Shown here one piece after another: positions 1 through 11,469 of a DNA stretch of 64,000 nucleotides. The DNA is from Pseudisothecium myosuroides. Its lineage: Eukaryota > Streptophyta > Bryopsida > Hypnales > Lembophyllaceae. The notes below the pieces were generated by a model. It saw nothing but the letters and a program-made list of their open reading frames with translations, was not told where the DNA came from and did not search any database. Where the stretch lies: positions 17,673,296-17,737,295 of the forward strand of contig OX637292.1 in the NCBI GenBank assembly GCA_951799445.1, given 5' to 3'. Positions within the stretch are counted from its first letter, which is position 1; each line of letters starts with the position of its first letter. Made by a program: the position numbers and the translations under genes.

Positions 1-740
1 CAAAGGTATAGTATTAATTTGTTATACTAGTGACTTCTTAAAATATTAAAAATTTGCTAGTAAAAACAATCTTATTATAAATATTTAAAATTTAAAATTA
101 TAAAAATTAAACTACGGATTAAATCAAATATGTAAAAATTGAAAGACTTCTTAAAAACTAAAATTTCAAATTTATGAATTTATAGATTTATAGATTAAAT
201 TTTATTTTTTTTCAAAAATCAAATTTACTAATTTATAAATTTCAAATACTCTTTCCATTTACAAATTTTAGTTTTTTAAAAATTAAAATATGTTTCTTTT
301 ACATTTCAAATTTACTAGCTAAAAAATTTCAAAGACTATAATTTTTCGAATAATGATAATCTAATTGGTCATCATTGATAGTAGTACACTACTCTTGATT
401 TGATAGAATCTAAATGATGAAACAACACTACACACACAAAATATGTAGAAATCAAGTTAATTTGTTTAGCCTTTCAAGATAAACCTTCATGCACTACTCA
501 ATGGCTCAATCAAAACTTGTTTTTTTTTTCTTCTCCAAAGTCATGAAAACTATCATGACAAAAATGGAATGAAATTAGTGAAGGAAAATATTTCAAATCT
601 TCTTAAAAGGACTTTAGTGATCTAGTTTTATAAAGTCATAATGAAGTGGCTTAACCAAAATTAAAAATTACTCCTACTTCTAGTCTTAATCCCTATTAAT
701 GATGTGATGGATGTGATTGGAAGATAGATGAGCTCAATTT
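1..740 (-). repeat. Flank module, partial copy 1 (minus orientation)
   Basis: Very AT-rich non-coding DNA that reads, on the minus strand, like 57,490-58,330 and 44,200-44,700. Shared landmarks include the stretch around 640-740 with GATGTGATGGATG and GAGCTCAATTT, which has its reverse complement near 57,500. It carries no gene. It is one of several dispersed copies of the module that precedes the genes at 45.9 and 59.6 kb. The left limit is outside the window and the right limit is approximate. Confidence 0.7.
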
Positions 741-891
741 GAATCATTACAGGAAGTTTTAGCCTTCAAAAAGGCCGCTAACTGATCATTTTTGGCACCT
801 ATGCGGTGCAATTACAAAAAAATTAAAAAATTATTTTTAAAAAATTATTAAAAAAATTAAAAGTCTGATGTAGCTTTAACGTGGCACCAAT

Positions 892-1112
892 CACTACAAG
901 AGAAAGGGGTGTTTTAAGTGAGTTTTTAAGTAGTGTCCTAGACACATGATTTTAAGTAATGACCTTAAAGGAGATTTTTAGCAAAATTTGACTTAAAAAC
1001 ATGTGTTTTAAGTCAAATTTTGCTAAAAATCTCCTTAAAGGTCATTACTAAAAATCATGTGTCTAGGACACTACTTAAAAACTCACTTAAAACACCCCTT
1101 TCTCTTGTAGTG
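892..1112. mobile_element. Palindromic CACTA-type MITE (foldback form)
   Basis: The element begins CACTACAAGAGAAAGGGGTG and ends with its reverse complement, and almost the whole 221 bp folds on itself around about position 1000. CACTAC termini are the hallmark of En/Spm (CACTA) DNA transposons, which make 3-bp target duplications. The flanks here are AAT and TAT, two of three matching. There is no coding capacity, so it depends on a transposase made elsewhere. The long perfect hairpin could yield double-stranded or small RNA if transcribed. Confidence 0.88.
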
Positions 1113-1284
1113 TATTTATCTAAATGTGGCAGAATCACCTCAACAATGATTTTACTCAATTTAGGAGTAACCGTTATATATTAGTTGCATGCTTCTAAGC
1201 GTTCAATTAACTTGGGGCAATCGTGCCATCATTGCGATATTGTATATTGTGAAGCTTTTATGTTGTTTCTTATAACATGGGCAT

Positions 1285-1575
1285 GTGTATGGTTTATTTT
1301 ACCTTGTCCACGTGGATGAGGATTTGAAGCAGTTGATTAGGGGAATAGATACACTACAAGAGTTTATGGACGTGGAGAGAGAATTGCAAAAAGCAGGGAC
1401 AAAGCCGGCCATGAACTCAGCACGACAAGAGGCAATGGTAGGTGTTCCACTTTCTCAGATTCTGAAGCCACAAAAAAAGAAAAAAAAAGGAATCAAAATG
1501 GACCAAATACACAAATGCCCACTTATCGGAGCTTTTCAAGTTGATTGTAGTGATTTAGACCCAAGGATCTGCTAG
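1285..1575 (+). other. Weak open reading frame, possible exon relic
   Basis: An open frame of about 96 codons with no ATG at its beginning; the frame opens at a GTG. The translation is more polar and less biased than random AT-rich DNA (DEDLKQLIRGIDTLQEFMDV) and ends in a lysine run. It is not recognised. It may be a degraded exon of a captured gene, or chance. The rest of 1,113-2,187 shows no other feature. Confidence 0.12.
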
Positions 1576-2187
1576 GCACTCTTGCTTTAAAAGATTCTGC
1601 ATCCTACTTCTTGAGACAGATTTGATGGAATGCAACGGTTGCACTGCTACTAAACCTTGTTGTGTGGGAGCATTTTTACCGACGTACTGTTTTGAAAGTG
1701 ATCAGTAAGTTGCAAGAATCCAGCTTAGTGATATATCAGTAGCAATAGTTCATCTTTGCATCAGAGAGTATCATGTGGATGGATTAATGGTTGTTGTATA
1801 ACTGAGGTTTCCATTCCTCCCTTTCAACAGGAGTGTGCACTCCCAGAGATGATTTTGAGAGATGATTTTTGAGCCAGTGTTTTTGGAAATTGATCTAGGT
1901 TGTCCAGATAGAATAATTATGTACTTGGAATCACTCTTTATAGTCTATAGACCAATGTGTTGCACTTACTGCGTGTTTCAATAGAGAGCATTGATGTAAA
2001 CATGCATTAGCTGTAAAATTTGAGCTTCATGGTTTTTGTGCACTTTTGAGTCTTTAAAAACCATACATACCCGCAAACTTAAATTCCTCATAACTTTTGA
2101 CTCATTGATCGGAATTGAATGATTCAAAGCTTCCCACGTATATATAAATCTAAAGAACCAATTTCAATTTTTTATTTTTTTAAAAAG

Positions 2188-3690
2188 TCATCTATCACGC
2201 AATCTAAAATCATTTAGAAGTGGAATGAGCGCACAGTTAGGGTAGGTGAGATTCGGGAAAGGCTCCGCAGTCACAGACAGCCGATTACATTTGATATGGC
2301 AAAATCCACCATTCATGTTCTTTGTTTGCCCTCTCACGTCCACTACAACACTGAGGTGGGGTTCTGGGTACCACTTAGCACCGCAGTGGGGATTGGCAAG
2401 TAAGGCATTGACCAAATAAGAATTGCTACCGTACTTAACAGCCGGACCCCTAAATCCATAGCACAAGAGACTCGTAGGCAAATGGTGATGTACGTTTGTG
2501 GACATACCTTCCAAACAAGATGATGAACCTTGCCTCAACCATGAGTGAAGGTCACACTGGTTGGAGTGAAAACTTGTTGCTAAAGACTTGCTGGGCCGTC
2601 CTGGGCGCCCTGTTCTTACTGGTTTCCTTGCCTGTCGATCTGCATCTTCCACAGCATTTTGATATTTGAAGCCAGCCAAGTGATTTCTTAGATTCACCTC
2701 CAATGTCTTCCTCGGTGGGCAGAGGACCATGACCTCCCTGCAGTACTTGACTTTAAACCAATAACATCTAGTATCCTCTGTTGTCAAATTCTCCAACATT
2801 GTGAATTTTTTGTGACCTTCTGGGAGAGTTGCATTCACTGTGTTCACGATCTCAACACCCTCGGCAATGAAACGCTTGTGATCTTCAGGAGTAACGATAA
2901 CTAGCCTCCCATTTTGGGCAAGAGATTGCGGATGATTGTCGAAATTGATATTCTTTGCAGAACAGTAGTTTCTCACATGCAGAGTGCTCACAATGTGCAA
3001 TCTTTTGAAATTATTGAATAAGTTGTCGATTTGTGATTTGTTGTGCTCCTTATTGCCCCCCCCACAGTCCTTTTTGCACTCAGCGCACCACAATTTGACA
3101 ACTCCGCTACCATTCAGGTCAAATGTCTTCAGCCACTAGTCGTGGTCATCCAAGGCAAGCCGCTTCAATTCCGACCTCAACTTCTTCGCCCGTTCCAAGT
3201 ACTTATCCATGACATGATTTGGTAAAAGCTGAGATTTTAGAGGATTATTGTCAACCTCAGCATCCTCCGTGCTTCCGCTCACCCTAGATGAGCCAATTGC
3301 AAGAAGTGGTGGATCCTCTTCTTCGACTTCGACTTCGGGGAAATGTGGTTTTCCTTCCACGGCAGCGTCGACCTCCACGGTGGGGACATCGACACATCCG
3401 TCAACAAGCCTACGTCGCTTGTTAGCATCAATTTCTCCTTCTACCAGCCGAATGACATGCACCTCCTTGCAAAACCCATTCAATCACTCCAATTTCTTCC
3501 TGACACGCCGTTTGTCCTCGGCGTTCCAAAAATCAAACGGCCACTCTAGAATGTCAATTGATTCAAAGGTAAACCTCAGCGCCTCCAACATTGCAGCACC
3601 TCCGACATCCACCTTGCCAAAGTATTCAGGATCTACTAATTCATCCTCCAACGTCCACAAGGTGATTCTCTCTGGAATTTGGGCAGCCAT
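2188..3690 (-). pseudogene. Unrecognised gene relic with two in-frame stops; zinc-finger-like and AT-hook-like motifs
   Basis: One frame runs for about 501 codons from an ATG in good context (GAGGTATGGCTG, minus strand) at 3690, interrupted only by TGA at 3484-3486 and TAG at 3136-3138. The three open pieces are in the same frame, so this was very probably one protein of about 500 residues. The first part is acidic; the middle is charged and rich in E and D; the third has a cysteine cluster (CAECKKDC) followed by H and C residues, suggesting a zinc-binding fold. Next come an AT-hook-like GRPGRPSK and, at the end, a CALIP...DFRLR motif. I do not recognise the family; a transposon-associated or multicopy DNA-binding protein fits. 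Alternatives are a real gene with short introns over the stops, or readthrough. It lies about 860 bp downstream (minus strand) of a flank-module copy, the position the E2 genes occupy in the other copies. Confidence 0.6.
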
Positions 3691-3720
3691 ACCTCTTTCA
3701 AATCCTAAACCCTAGAATAA
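3691..3720 (-). promoter_or_regulatory. Telo-box-like motifs just upstream of the relic's start
   Basis: On the minus strand the bases before the ATG read TAGGGTTTAGGATTTG. AAACCCTA (telo-box) motifs close to the start are common in plant genes for the translation and growth machinery. Here this is only a motif match beside a broken gene. Confidence 0.3.
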
Positions 3721-3775
3721 ACCGTATGAATCTACCCTTCTGCTGTCCTAAACCTTGAAGCCTCAGCATAAGCGG

Positions 3776-3895
3776 TCAGACCTAAACATTGAGGCGTGAC
3801 CCTAAACACCGAAGCGTGACCCTAAACACCGAGGCATGACTCTAAACACCGAGGCGTGACCCTAAACACCAAGGCGTGACCCTAAACACAAAGAC
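3776..3895. repeat. 20-bp tandem repeat with CCCTAAAC core, about six copies
   Basis: About six head-to-tail copies of a unit close to GACCCTAAACACCGAGGCGT, differing by single substitutions; the first copy is one base short. Each unit carries the plant telomere-type heptamer CCCTAAA. It lies 90-200 bp upstream of the pseudogene's start codon, so it was probably part of its 5' region. The region from there to 4,544 contains no further feature I can support. Confidence 0.9.
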
Positions 3896-4544
3896 CCTAC
3901 ACGTAAAGCATGCTCCTTCAAATAGATCAAGCGCATTCCACAACAATCCCCACAATTTGGTCCAACCTAACCACGCGAACCACAAGCACAGTGAGGAGAA
4001 CCTAAATTTGCTTCCATTCACAATTTCTAACATAACCTCCAACATTCTAAAAGCTTGTTGCAAAATTCCTTGGACCATTCATAGCACAAATCAAAGTAGA
4101 AATCCGTTGTGGCCCACCTCACAAAACCGTAAACCCTAGGTTGTCGTAAACCTGGAATCCAGAAGTAAACTGAAGTCATCCGTCCACATTCAGTTCATCT
4201 AAGTTAGGACTTGTCATCCACTATCACTGAAATGAGTTGTATGCACAGTGCATAGGATCCACCCCCTGGGATTCCTAAAACCAAATTGATTATATTTCAG
4301 ACTTTTTGTAGAGTTCTTAAAAGTTCAGATTTTGGGGGGATATTTTTGGCAGGGCTACTTTAAAAAAAAATAAAAGGTAAAGTTGGGTATTACCCTTACC
4401 CTTCTTTATTTATAATGAGGAATACCCCATTTTAGTGATACTACTTTACTTCTAAAAATTGTCTAAAATTTCGGACAAGGTAATTTAAAACATCCTTCAT
4501 TTGATTGCACGTTACATCTAAAAAAATTGGGAGTGCCTCCTCCG

Positions 4545-4879
4545 AGGTTGTTATTAAATAAGGAGTTGCTAAGAGGTTGCTACAAAGTTGTTATGGAGTT
4601 GTTGGTTCTCTACAACTACATTTTCAACTAGAGCAACAAGTTAAACCTCCTAACTATAAAGGAGACCTTGAGAATGACGCAACTTAACACAACTTAGCAT
4701 AAAAATTGGGAGCTTTTTGCATTGAATTCTACCTATGAAACAAAGTACAAACACACAATACAATTGAAGCAAAAATCAAAGAGGATCACTTCAAAACTTG
4801 TTCATGTTCAAAAGGCATAAGAAAGGAGTGGAAAGGATTTGCAAACCTCCCGCACTTTGAGTCAATCGGACTACACACC
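4545..4879 (-). repeat. Flank module copy 2, first half, split by the LTR insertion
   Basis: On the minus strand this matches about 59,040-59,345, including the ACCAACAACTCC stretch, the TCTCCTTT block and TTTGCAAATCCTTTCC. The match stops exactly at the outer LTR and resumes at 13,867, showing the two halves were once contiguous. Confidence 0.8.
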
Positions 4880-6775
4880 TGTGAACTTCCAATTCGTCAC
4901 TTGGGACTCATAGTTTTTTTTTCCCTAAAATTTGCAATTTAAGTTGTAATTATATACATAAAGCCCTAAAAAGAGTGTAAAACCAAAAAGGGCATGTTAC
5001 ATAGCAATATGTCCTTTGGTCCTAAATAGCCTTTTATCCCTAGAACACCCATAAAATCCACTTGTGAATAGGTTAGAACCACGAAAATAGTGGGAGTTAA
5101 CCGGTTTGAGGGTTTTTACCCTAAATAGCCTAAATCCATTGTGCATGTGACCATACTGGACTAAATTGGTTTGAGGAAAATCTAGGGAGATTCTTAGATA
5201 GATTCCCCGAGAGAGGTTTCAGTTTTCCCATCCCATCAACGAATTGTAAAAACCTCAATTGTAAGCATGCAGGTGTTACTTTCTCAAGACGGGCCAACAG
5301 AGGAGTCTATGGCCATCGGATTGTGATCTAGGGTCGGAACCATACCGGGAAGTCAAAAGCAAAATCCATTCGCCAAGATTCCCCCATATGCGAAAGATTC
5401 CCTGACTGTCGGTAAACCAACGGAAGTGTATTTTTACCTTCCATATCAAGACATGCAAGATCAAGACCTGAACTTGCACATCTCTTGGGAAACTCCATGA
5501 AAGGTTTGTGAACTCCCAATTCGTCACTTAAGACTCATAGTTTTCTTTTTTTTCTAAATTTTGCAATTTAAGTTGTAATTATATCCAAAAAGCCCTAAAA
5601 AGAGTGTAAAACCGAAATGGGCATGTTACATACCAATATGCCCTTTGGTCCTAAATAACCTTTTATCCTTAGAATTGCCCTAAAACCCACTTGTGAATAA
5701 GTTAGAACCACGGAAGTAGTGGGAGCTAGCAGGTTTGAGGGTTTTTACCCAAAATAGTCTAAAAACCACTGTGCATGTGACCATGCTTGGCTAAATTGGT
5801 CTGAGGGAAGTCTAGGGAGATTCTTAGATAGATTTTTCGAGAGAGGTTTCAGTTTTTCCATCCCATCGACGAATAGTAGAAACTCCAATTGTTAGTATGC
5901 AGGTGTCACTTTCTCAAGACGGGCCAGCGGAAGAATCTATGGCCATCGGATTGTGATCTTGGGTCGGAACCATACCAGAAAGTCAAAAGCGAAATTCATT
6001 CGCCAAGATTCCCGCGTATGTAAAAGATTCTCTGATTGCCGGTAAACCAATGGATGTGTCTTTTTACCTTCCGTATCAAGACATGCAAGATCAAGAACGT
6101 GAACTTACGCATCTCTTGGGGAACTCCATGAGAGGTTCCCCAAGAAGTTTCAGAAGTTTCTGGATTGAAAAATACCCCTTCCGGACGGTCAACCGCCTAA
6201 AACCATGATAGGAAATTCACGATAATTACCCAGGTAGCGGTAAAATCCCACTAAAAATTAAGTTAGCTTTTTTTATGCTAATAACGCGCCCCGACAAGTT
6301 TCATGATGTTTCAATAGTGGGAGATGGCCGAATCACCGACATCTCTTCAAATTATCCACTTGGCGGGATTACGTGGAGTTGATCGGTGTCCCGGGAGCAC
6401 ACGAAGTCAGAACGAGGTCAACGAAGGATTTTTTATTACTCCCTAAGACATTCCAGACCACCCTGGCTAATCACCTTAGTCAGAAAAGGTAACCTCCAAG
6501 AAGTAGATTTTTACCCTTTTTACTGACTCCAGTTGGTGATAGTTTGCGGTGGGATTTTGGTGTGGGAATAGGGGGTAGAAGGAACTTTGGACTAAAGATG
6601 GCCTTCTAAAGCCAATGGCACAGTTGGTTTTCAATTTGGAATTGATCTCCAGTAGTTAGAATTTTGGACCAGCGTAAATCCCAAACTAGGTGAAAATCCT
6701 AAAAGATAAGGATGAAAATCCGGAAAGATAGGATTACCTAGGTTAAAAGAAAGAAGGTGAGGGCCTTGGGAAACC

Positions 6776-6782
6776 TATAAAA
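6776..6782 (+). promoter_or_regulatory. TATA box of the inner LTR
   Basis: CCTATAAAAGGG is a strong TATA box, followed about 25-35 bp later by a pyrimidine-rich TTTCTCTCTCAAGCC stretch suited to a transcription start. It would lie between U3 and R of the LTR. The equivalent place in the outer LTR (about 11,091) reads TACGAAAGGG and has lost the box. Confidence 0.6.
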
Positions 6783-7149
6783 GGGCCCTCATTTCTCTCT
6801 CAAGCCACCCTCCATGCTTGTTTTGGGGTTTGTTGGGTCCATGTAATATTGGATATTTTGGCATTTTAGCCAAAAACCTTAGCGGTGTTTTTAGGGCCTT
6901 TGTTGCCCCGTTGTTGTTGTTATTTCAAGCTTTCAAGCTACTCTCTTTGTTGTCCATTGAAAAGAGAGACACTTGTGCAATTTTTGAGGTCATTTTCTGG
7001 TACTCGTTACATTGATTTATTTTGTGTATTAACCCTAGAGACCCCCCCCTTCGTACCTTGGCGATGCTGCTTAGGGGGACCTCTAGTGTCTTAGCGTGAG
7101 TCACATAGTGCTAATGTGGTGATTTATGTCCTTGTTTACTTTATTCCTC

Positions 7150-7360
7150 TAGTTTTTGTCACCAAACGGCAAAGCTTTGGCCCTCTTAGCTGCAAGGTTC
7201 TCTAGTTTTGTCACCAAACGGCGAAACTTTGGACGTCCTGTTAGTAGTCAGTTACCCCCACCTCCTCAGACGGCGAAGCTTTGAACCCCCTTGGGTTTAA
7301 AAACCCAAAGTTTAGCTCCCAAAAGGAGTGGGGAACTTACCAAAGTTTAGTGTCCAAAAT
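7150..7360 (+). repeat. Short motif cluster around ACGGCGAAGCTTTG (inner LTR)
   Basis: Three spaced variants of a 16-base motif (AAACGGCGAAGCTTTG type) occur at about 7167, 7217 and 7268, followed by two CCAAAGTTTA echoes that are partly its complement. The same set is kept in the outer LTR at 11,480-11,680. These may be LTR enhancer or binding sites. Confidence 0.6.
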
Positions 7361-8234
7361 TAGGTACATAGCCTTAGATTAGGCTACAAGATCATGGGTA
7401 GGTGTATGTTGGCTTAGGCAGTACTACCACTAGCATCTTTACCAATATTATGAGGCTTTTCACAATAGGATACACCCCCCCATTGTTCCCTTAAAAAAAG
7501 GAGAACATACTGTCATTTTGCTATCTAGAAAATTCCTCCCAAAGGAATTAAGCTCGAGGCCAGCCCGCAAGACCAACAACTCCAACAAAATTACGCCAGG
7601 CCAGCCCGGTTAAGCCCGCAGGCCCAGCTCGCGGCCAAAAACTCCATTTTTTTCATTTTTTTCTTGAGTCTAAACTAAACAATAAAAAGGGGAAGGAAAA
7701 AATAGTTATCATTAAAATTAGGGGGCAATATTAGAATTAGGGGAATAGAGATCAAACTAGGGGGAAGGGAAGTCAAGGTTCAAAGGAAGTAAGTAGAATT
7801 AGGAGAGGGAGAAAGGTACAATAGAGTTTAGGAAGGGATTAATAGGAAATATGAGCCCAATGAGAAGGAGAGAATAGGTAGACATAATATAAACTGAACA
7901 CCAAGACGCCACCTGCACGCTCATCATTCCACCACCACTCAATCACAACTCCTCACAAACACTTACACACTCCAAGAGCAAAAGTAAGATATGTGGAAGA
8001 ACACCAAGAAGGAGGTTATAATAGGGAAGAAGATGAATAGGAAATATATTAGCAACAATCCCACCAACCATTGTGGGCCACCGATTGCTCCAAGTGTAAG
8101 AGGAAAAAAGAGGATGTGTCATTCGCATTATTAGAAGTGGTTGGTGGGCATTTAAGGGCATGTAGGGGAATAGTATAGAAGAAAAAGGATAGAGGGGGAA
8201 GGAAAAGACAATAGCTAGACGAGCAAGGTTGGAA

Positions 8235-8345
8235 TTTATAATACAAAGTGACCACTTTCACAAACAAAAGCAAGTCACCAAGATGGAAACCGAGGGGAAC
8301 CTAAGCAACTTAATTCGCGATCTCCAATACGAGGTGGATCACTGA
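8235..8345 (+). CDS. Conserved 20-codon reading frame or first exon in the inner LTR
   Basis: The ATG at 8283 (context AAGATGG) opens a frame of 20 codons, METEGNLSNLIRDLQYEVDH, ending at 8345. A TATA-like TTTATAAT lies about 45 bp upstream. The outer LTR has the same arrangement at 12,618-12,680 with MAQEGNLSDLIRDFQYEVGS, and the 15 residues from E4 to V18 are almost unchanged while the surrounding DNA has drifted. In both, the last conserved codons are GAG|GTGG, a plausible 5' splice site, after which the protein similarity ends. I read it as a short peptide or an exon 1 with donor at about 8334. Function unknown. Confidence 0.35.
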   Translation, partial: FIIQSDHFHKQKQVTKMETEGNLSNLIRDLQYEVDH

Positions 8346-8670
8346 ACTTCCTCCTTGCATTTTAAAACTTCAAAATTGACACTCATTAGGGAGGCCGAGA
8401 ACTAGAGTAGGCAAGAGGCAAAGTCAAGTTAGAATTGAACTAAGAATCTTATAGTAGAGGTCTAGAGGTTTCCAAAAACCTAAAACACGTCAAAATCCGA
8501 GCCAAAACAAAGAAATTATGAGTAAATGAAGTTAAGGAGTTGTGTTGGATGAAACTTAGCAAAAATCATCCAAGGGGAACAAGGAATAGAAGCTAAAAAG
8601 TGAGAATAGTTTATGAACCAAAAGTGGAATTAGAAATTAATTTCAAAACTAGAGTTAACCGTAAACAGTA

Positions 8671-8709
8671 GATGAAGTTTGAGGAACCAGGTAGCGATCA
8701 AACTTCATC
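8671..8709. repeat. GATGAAGTTT hairpin A (inner LTR)
   Basis: Inverted arms GATGAAGTTT and AAACTTCATC separated by about 19 bases ending in GTAGCGATC. The outer LTR keeps it at 13,020-13,060. It is one of two such stem-loops per LTR. Confidence 0.6.
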
Positions 8710-9129
8710 CATGGATAGCTTTTGCTAGAAAGCACCAAATCTTAGGTGACTAGTCATAGTAAAAAGTTAAAGTCAGGGTTTACGAGGAACAAGACTTAAA
8801 CTTTTAAAAATAGTAACTTACCAAGCGTAATTAAGCCCCTTAGGTAAAATGAGAAGGTGGATTAGGAGCTTTTAGGATTAAGTTTAGGTTAATTATAAAT
8901 TTAGAACCTCTTAGAACAAGCTTAAGGTACCCTAAAACTAAACCCAATTTAAGGAAAGACCTAAATCCAAAGCAGTTAGGAAGGGATGAAGTCCGGAACA
9001 AGTAATGGATGAACCCTTGAAGATTTCATCCATTTGAGTCAAGACTTGATAATTAGGTTAACCTTAGGGGGTCAGGCTCATAGCCCAAATTCCAAGTCAA
9101 ATCAAAATTAGGAGTCCATAGAAAAGTAT

Positions 9130-9170
9130 GGATGAAGTTTGAAGAAGCGAGTAGCGGTCAAACTTCATCC
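9130..9170. repeat. GGATGAAGTTT hairpin B (inner LTR)
   Basis: Inverted arms GGATGAAGTTT and AAACTTCATCC with a 19-base loop containing AGTAGCGG. Conserved in the outer LTR at 13,475-13,516 with loop changes, so the stem appears better kept than the loop. Confidence 0.6.
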
Positions 9171-10027
9171 GTCCATAACTTTCTATAGGAGAGTCCAAAT
9201 CAACCAAACTTTACACTTTTAGAAATGGCATGAGGTGCTCTTTCACTTAGGATAGATAAATCTAGACTGAGACTACCTCCACTCCTAAACCTCTAAGCCC
9301 TCTTAGGCTTTGATCAAGACTAACAGTTATAGTAATTCCTATTAGGATTTTGTTTTCATTATCCGAGTTAGCAAATCTTAGGAGCATAGAAAAGATCTAT
9401 TGCTTGGAAGGCACAATGGATTGGCCCTAGAACACCATAGATCGAATTAAACGGTTATTTACTGAGAGCTTGATTGTGCTTGTTTATTTACCAAAGGTGA
9501 GTAAATAAGCGCTCACAAAGTTTCCTAAGAAGTTTCAGAATTTTCTGGATTGAAGAGATACCCCTTTCGGACGGTAAACCGCCTAAAACCATGATGGGAA
9601 ATTCACGATAATTACCCAGGTGACGGGAAAATCTCACTAAAAATTGAATTAGCTTCTTTTATGCTAATAACGCGCCCCGACAAGTTTCATGGTGTTTCGA
9701 TAGCGGAAGGTGCCCGAATCACTGACGTCCCTTCAAATTATCTACTTGAGCGAGATTTAAGTGGAGTTGACCAGCGTCCCGGGAGCACACGAAGTTGGAA
9801 CAAAGCCAACAAAGGGTCTTTTCTTACTCTCTAAGATCTTCTAGACCACCCTAGCTAGTCACCTTGGTCAGAAAAGGTAACCTCCAAGAAGTAAATTTTA
9901 ACCCTCTTTACTAACTCTAGTTGGTGCTAGTTTACGGTGGAAATTTGATGTTGGAATAGGGTGTAGGGAGATCCGTAGACTAAAAATGGCCTTCTGAAGC
10001 CAATGGCGCAATCGGTTTTCAATTTGG

Positions 10028-10075
10028 AGTTGATCTCCAGTAGTTAGAGTTGATCTCCAGTAGTTAGAGTTTTGG
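10028..10075 (+). repeat. 24-bp local tandem duplication in the outer LTR
   Basis: GTTGATCTCCAGTAGTTAGA occurs twice in direct succession here but once (with one substitution) at the matching place in the inner LTR (about 6640-6660), so it arose after the two LTR copies diverged. Confidence 0.8.
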
Positions 10076-10154
10076 ACCAGCGTAAACCCCAAACTAGGTG
10101 AAAACCCTAAAAGATAAGGATGAAAATCCGGAAAGATAGGATTACCTAAGTTAA

Positions 10155-11061
10155 CCCCTAAAGGACCGTTGTCCCTCGGGGGACAAATGCGTTTTCGGGT
10201 AGATACCTACGGGCTGAAATTTTCTCTTGATTTTTTGAAACTTTTTGTGAATATGAAGAATTGAGAGTGGTACGTGGCAGAAAAAAAAATTTGAAATCGG
10301 ACCTTTGAACGGGAAGTTTTGCCATTTCTTGGAATGCGTGGGGACGGAGGGTAGCAAAAAAAAAATTTGCAAAATTTTGAATTTTTTTTCTCATAGATTA
10401 TATTTTTGTCTATTTGGAAAGCTTTGATTCATTTCATTTGGATTTGTTATGAGGAAGTTATGGACATTCTTGTTTTTTGGGCAGTTAGAGCATCTTTTTG
10501 AAAAAAATAACTTGTAGGATTCATTTTGGAATGCAATTTTTGTAATTTTTCAATTTTGTTTTTTTGGAATGGTTTAGTTTACTTGCTAGAACAATCTCAC
10601 CATTGGGATTAGTGTATTTTAATTCCATCTAAAATATATGAATATTTTAGATTTTCCTTCTATCTCGTACCTACTTCTACTTAACAATTTTCTTAAGAAT
10701 GATAATTAAGTTCTTTTGAATTTTATTTTTTTTCCTAGACTCTCAACTCAATTCTCCACTATAAAAATTTAAAGCTCAAAACTTTGTAGTGCAAGAATTT
10801 TAAGTTAAAAATGTTTAAAGTCAAAAAATCTGGTCCAACAATGTGTTGAAAAACTTGTTTTTTCCACTTTAAACGCAGATATCTTGCAATCTGAGCGGTC
10901 AAAAATTTTGAAATTTTTTCCACACATTCTCATACTAGTTAGGTATAAGATCCTACGGTTAGATGTGAAAAAAAACATTTTTCAATTTTTTTTACTTTTT
11001 GCTATAGAAATGGCAGTTTTGAGTGTTTTTTGGTAAAAAAAAGGCCTCGGTCCTTTAGGGG
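10155..11061. mobile_element. TTAA-flanked MITE, piggyBac-like family, copy 1
   Basis: A 907-bp non-coding element with inverted ends CCCCTAAAGGACC / GGTCCTTTAGGGG, flanked on each side by TTAA (10151-10154 and 11062-11065). The inner LTR shows the empty site at 6743-6746, with a single TTAA in the same context (ATTACCTA-G-TTAA-AAGA). Insertion at TTAA with TTAA duplication and CCC-type ends is characteristic of piggyBac transposons; Kolobok elements also use TTAA. A subterminal near-palindrome GTCCCTCGGGGGAC lies near the left end. No transposase frame, so non-autonomous. Confidence 0.85.
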
Positions 11062-11469
11062 TTAAAAGAGGGGAGGTGGGGGCCTTGGAAGACTACGAAA
11101 GGGACTCTATTTCTCTCTCAAACCACCCCCCATGCTTGTTTTGGGATCCGTTGGGTCTACGTAGTGTTGAATATTTTGGCATTTTTAGCCAAAAATCCTA
11201 ACGGTGTTTTGGGGGCCTTTTTTGCCCCGTTGTTGTTGTTGTTATTTGAGCTTTCAAAAGATCATCTTTTTACTTGTCGTTGAAGACAGAATATTTGTAT
11301 AAGCCTTGAGGTCATCGTTGGTACTTATTGCATTGATTTATTTGGTACACTAATCCTAGAGAAATCCCCCTCCGTACCTTGGCGATGCCGCTTAGGGGGG
11401 CCTCTAGTGTCTTAACGTGAGTCATGTAGTGCTAGTGTGGTGATTAATGTTCCTCGTTTACTTTGTTCC

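Larger units (their letters stand above)
5507..9517 (+). mobile_element. Inner solo LTR (about 4.0 kb) inserted in the outer one
   Basis: It runs from TGTGAACTCCC to GCGCTCACA, 4,011 bp. It is flanked by AGGTT (5502-5506) and AAGTT (9518-9522), a 5-bp target duplication with one G-to-A change. The inner LTR contains at 6131-6150 the uninterrupted version of the site it inserted into (GAGGTTCCCCAAGAAG), so the pre-insertion sequence can be read within the same element. This explains the apparent tandem repeats: 4880-5506 repeats at 5507-6132, and 6133-9517 repeats at 9518-13866. No protein-coding domain of a retrotransposon is seen. Confidence 0.85.

Noticed and set aside
3776..3895. True telomere or subtelomere
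   Set aside because: The CCCTAAA heptamer occurs once per 20-bp unit, not as a head-to-tail heptamer array, and genes and repeats continue on both sides.
7943..8273. Minus-strand open frames in the inner LTR
   Set aside because: They do not persist at the matching place in the outer LTR (12,240-12,590) and are low-complexity.
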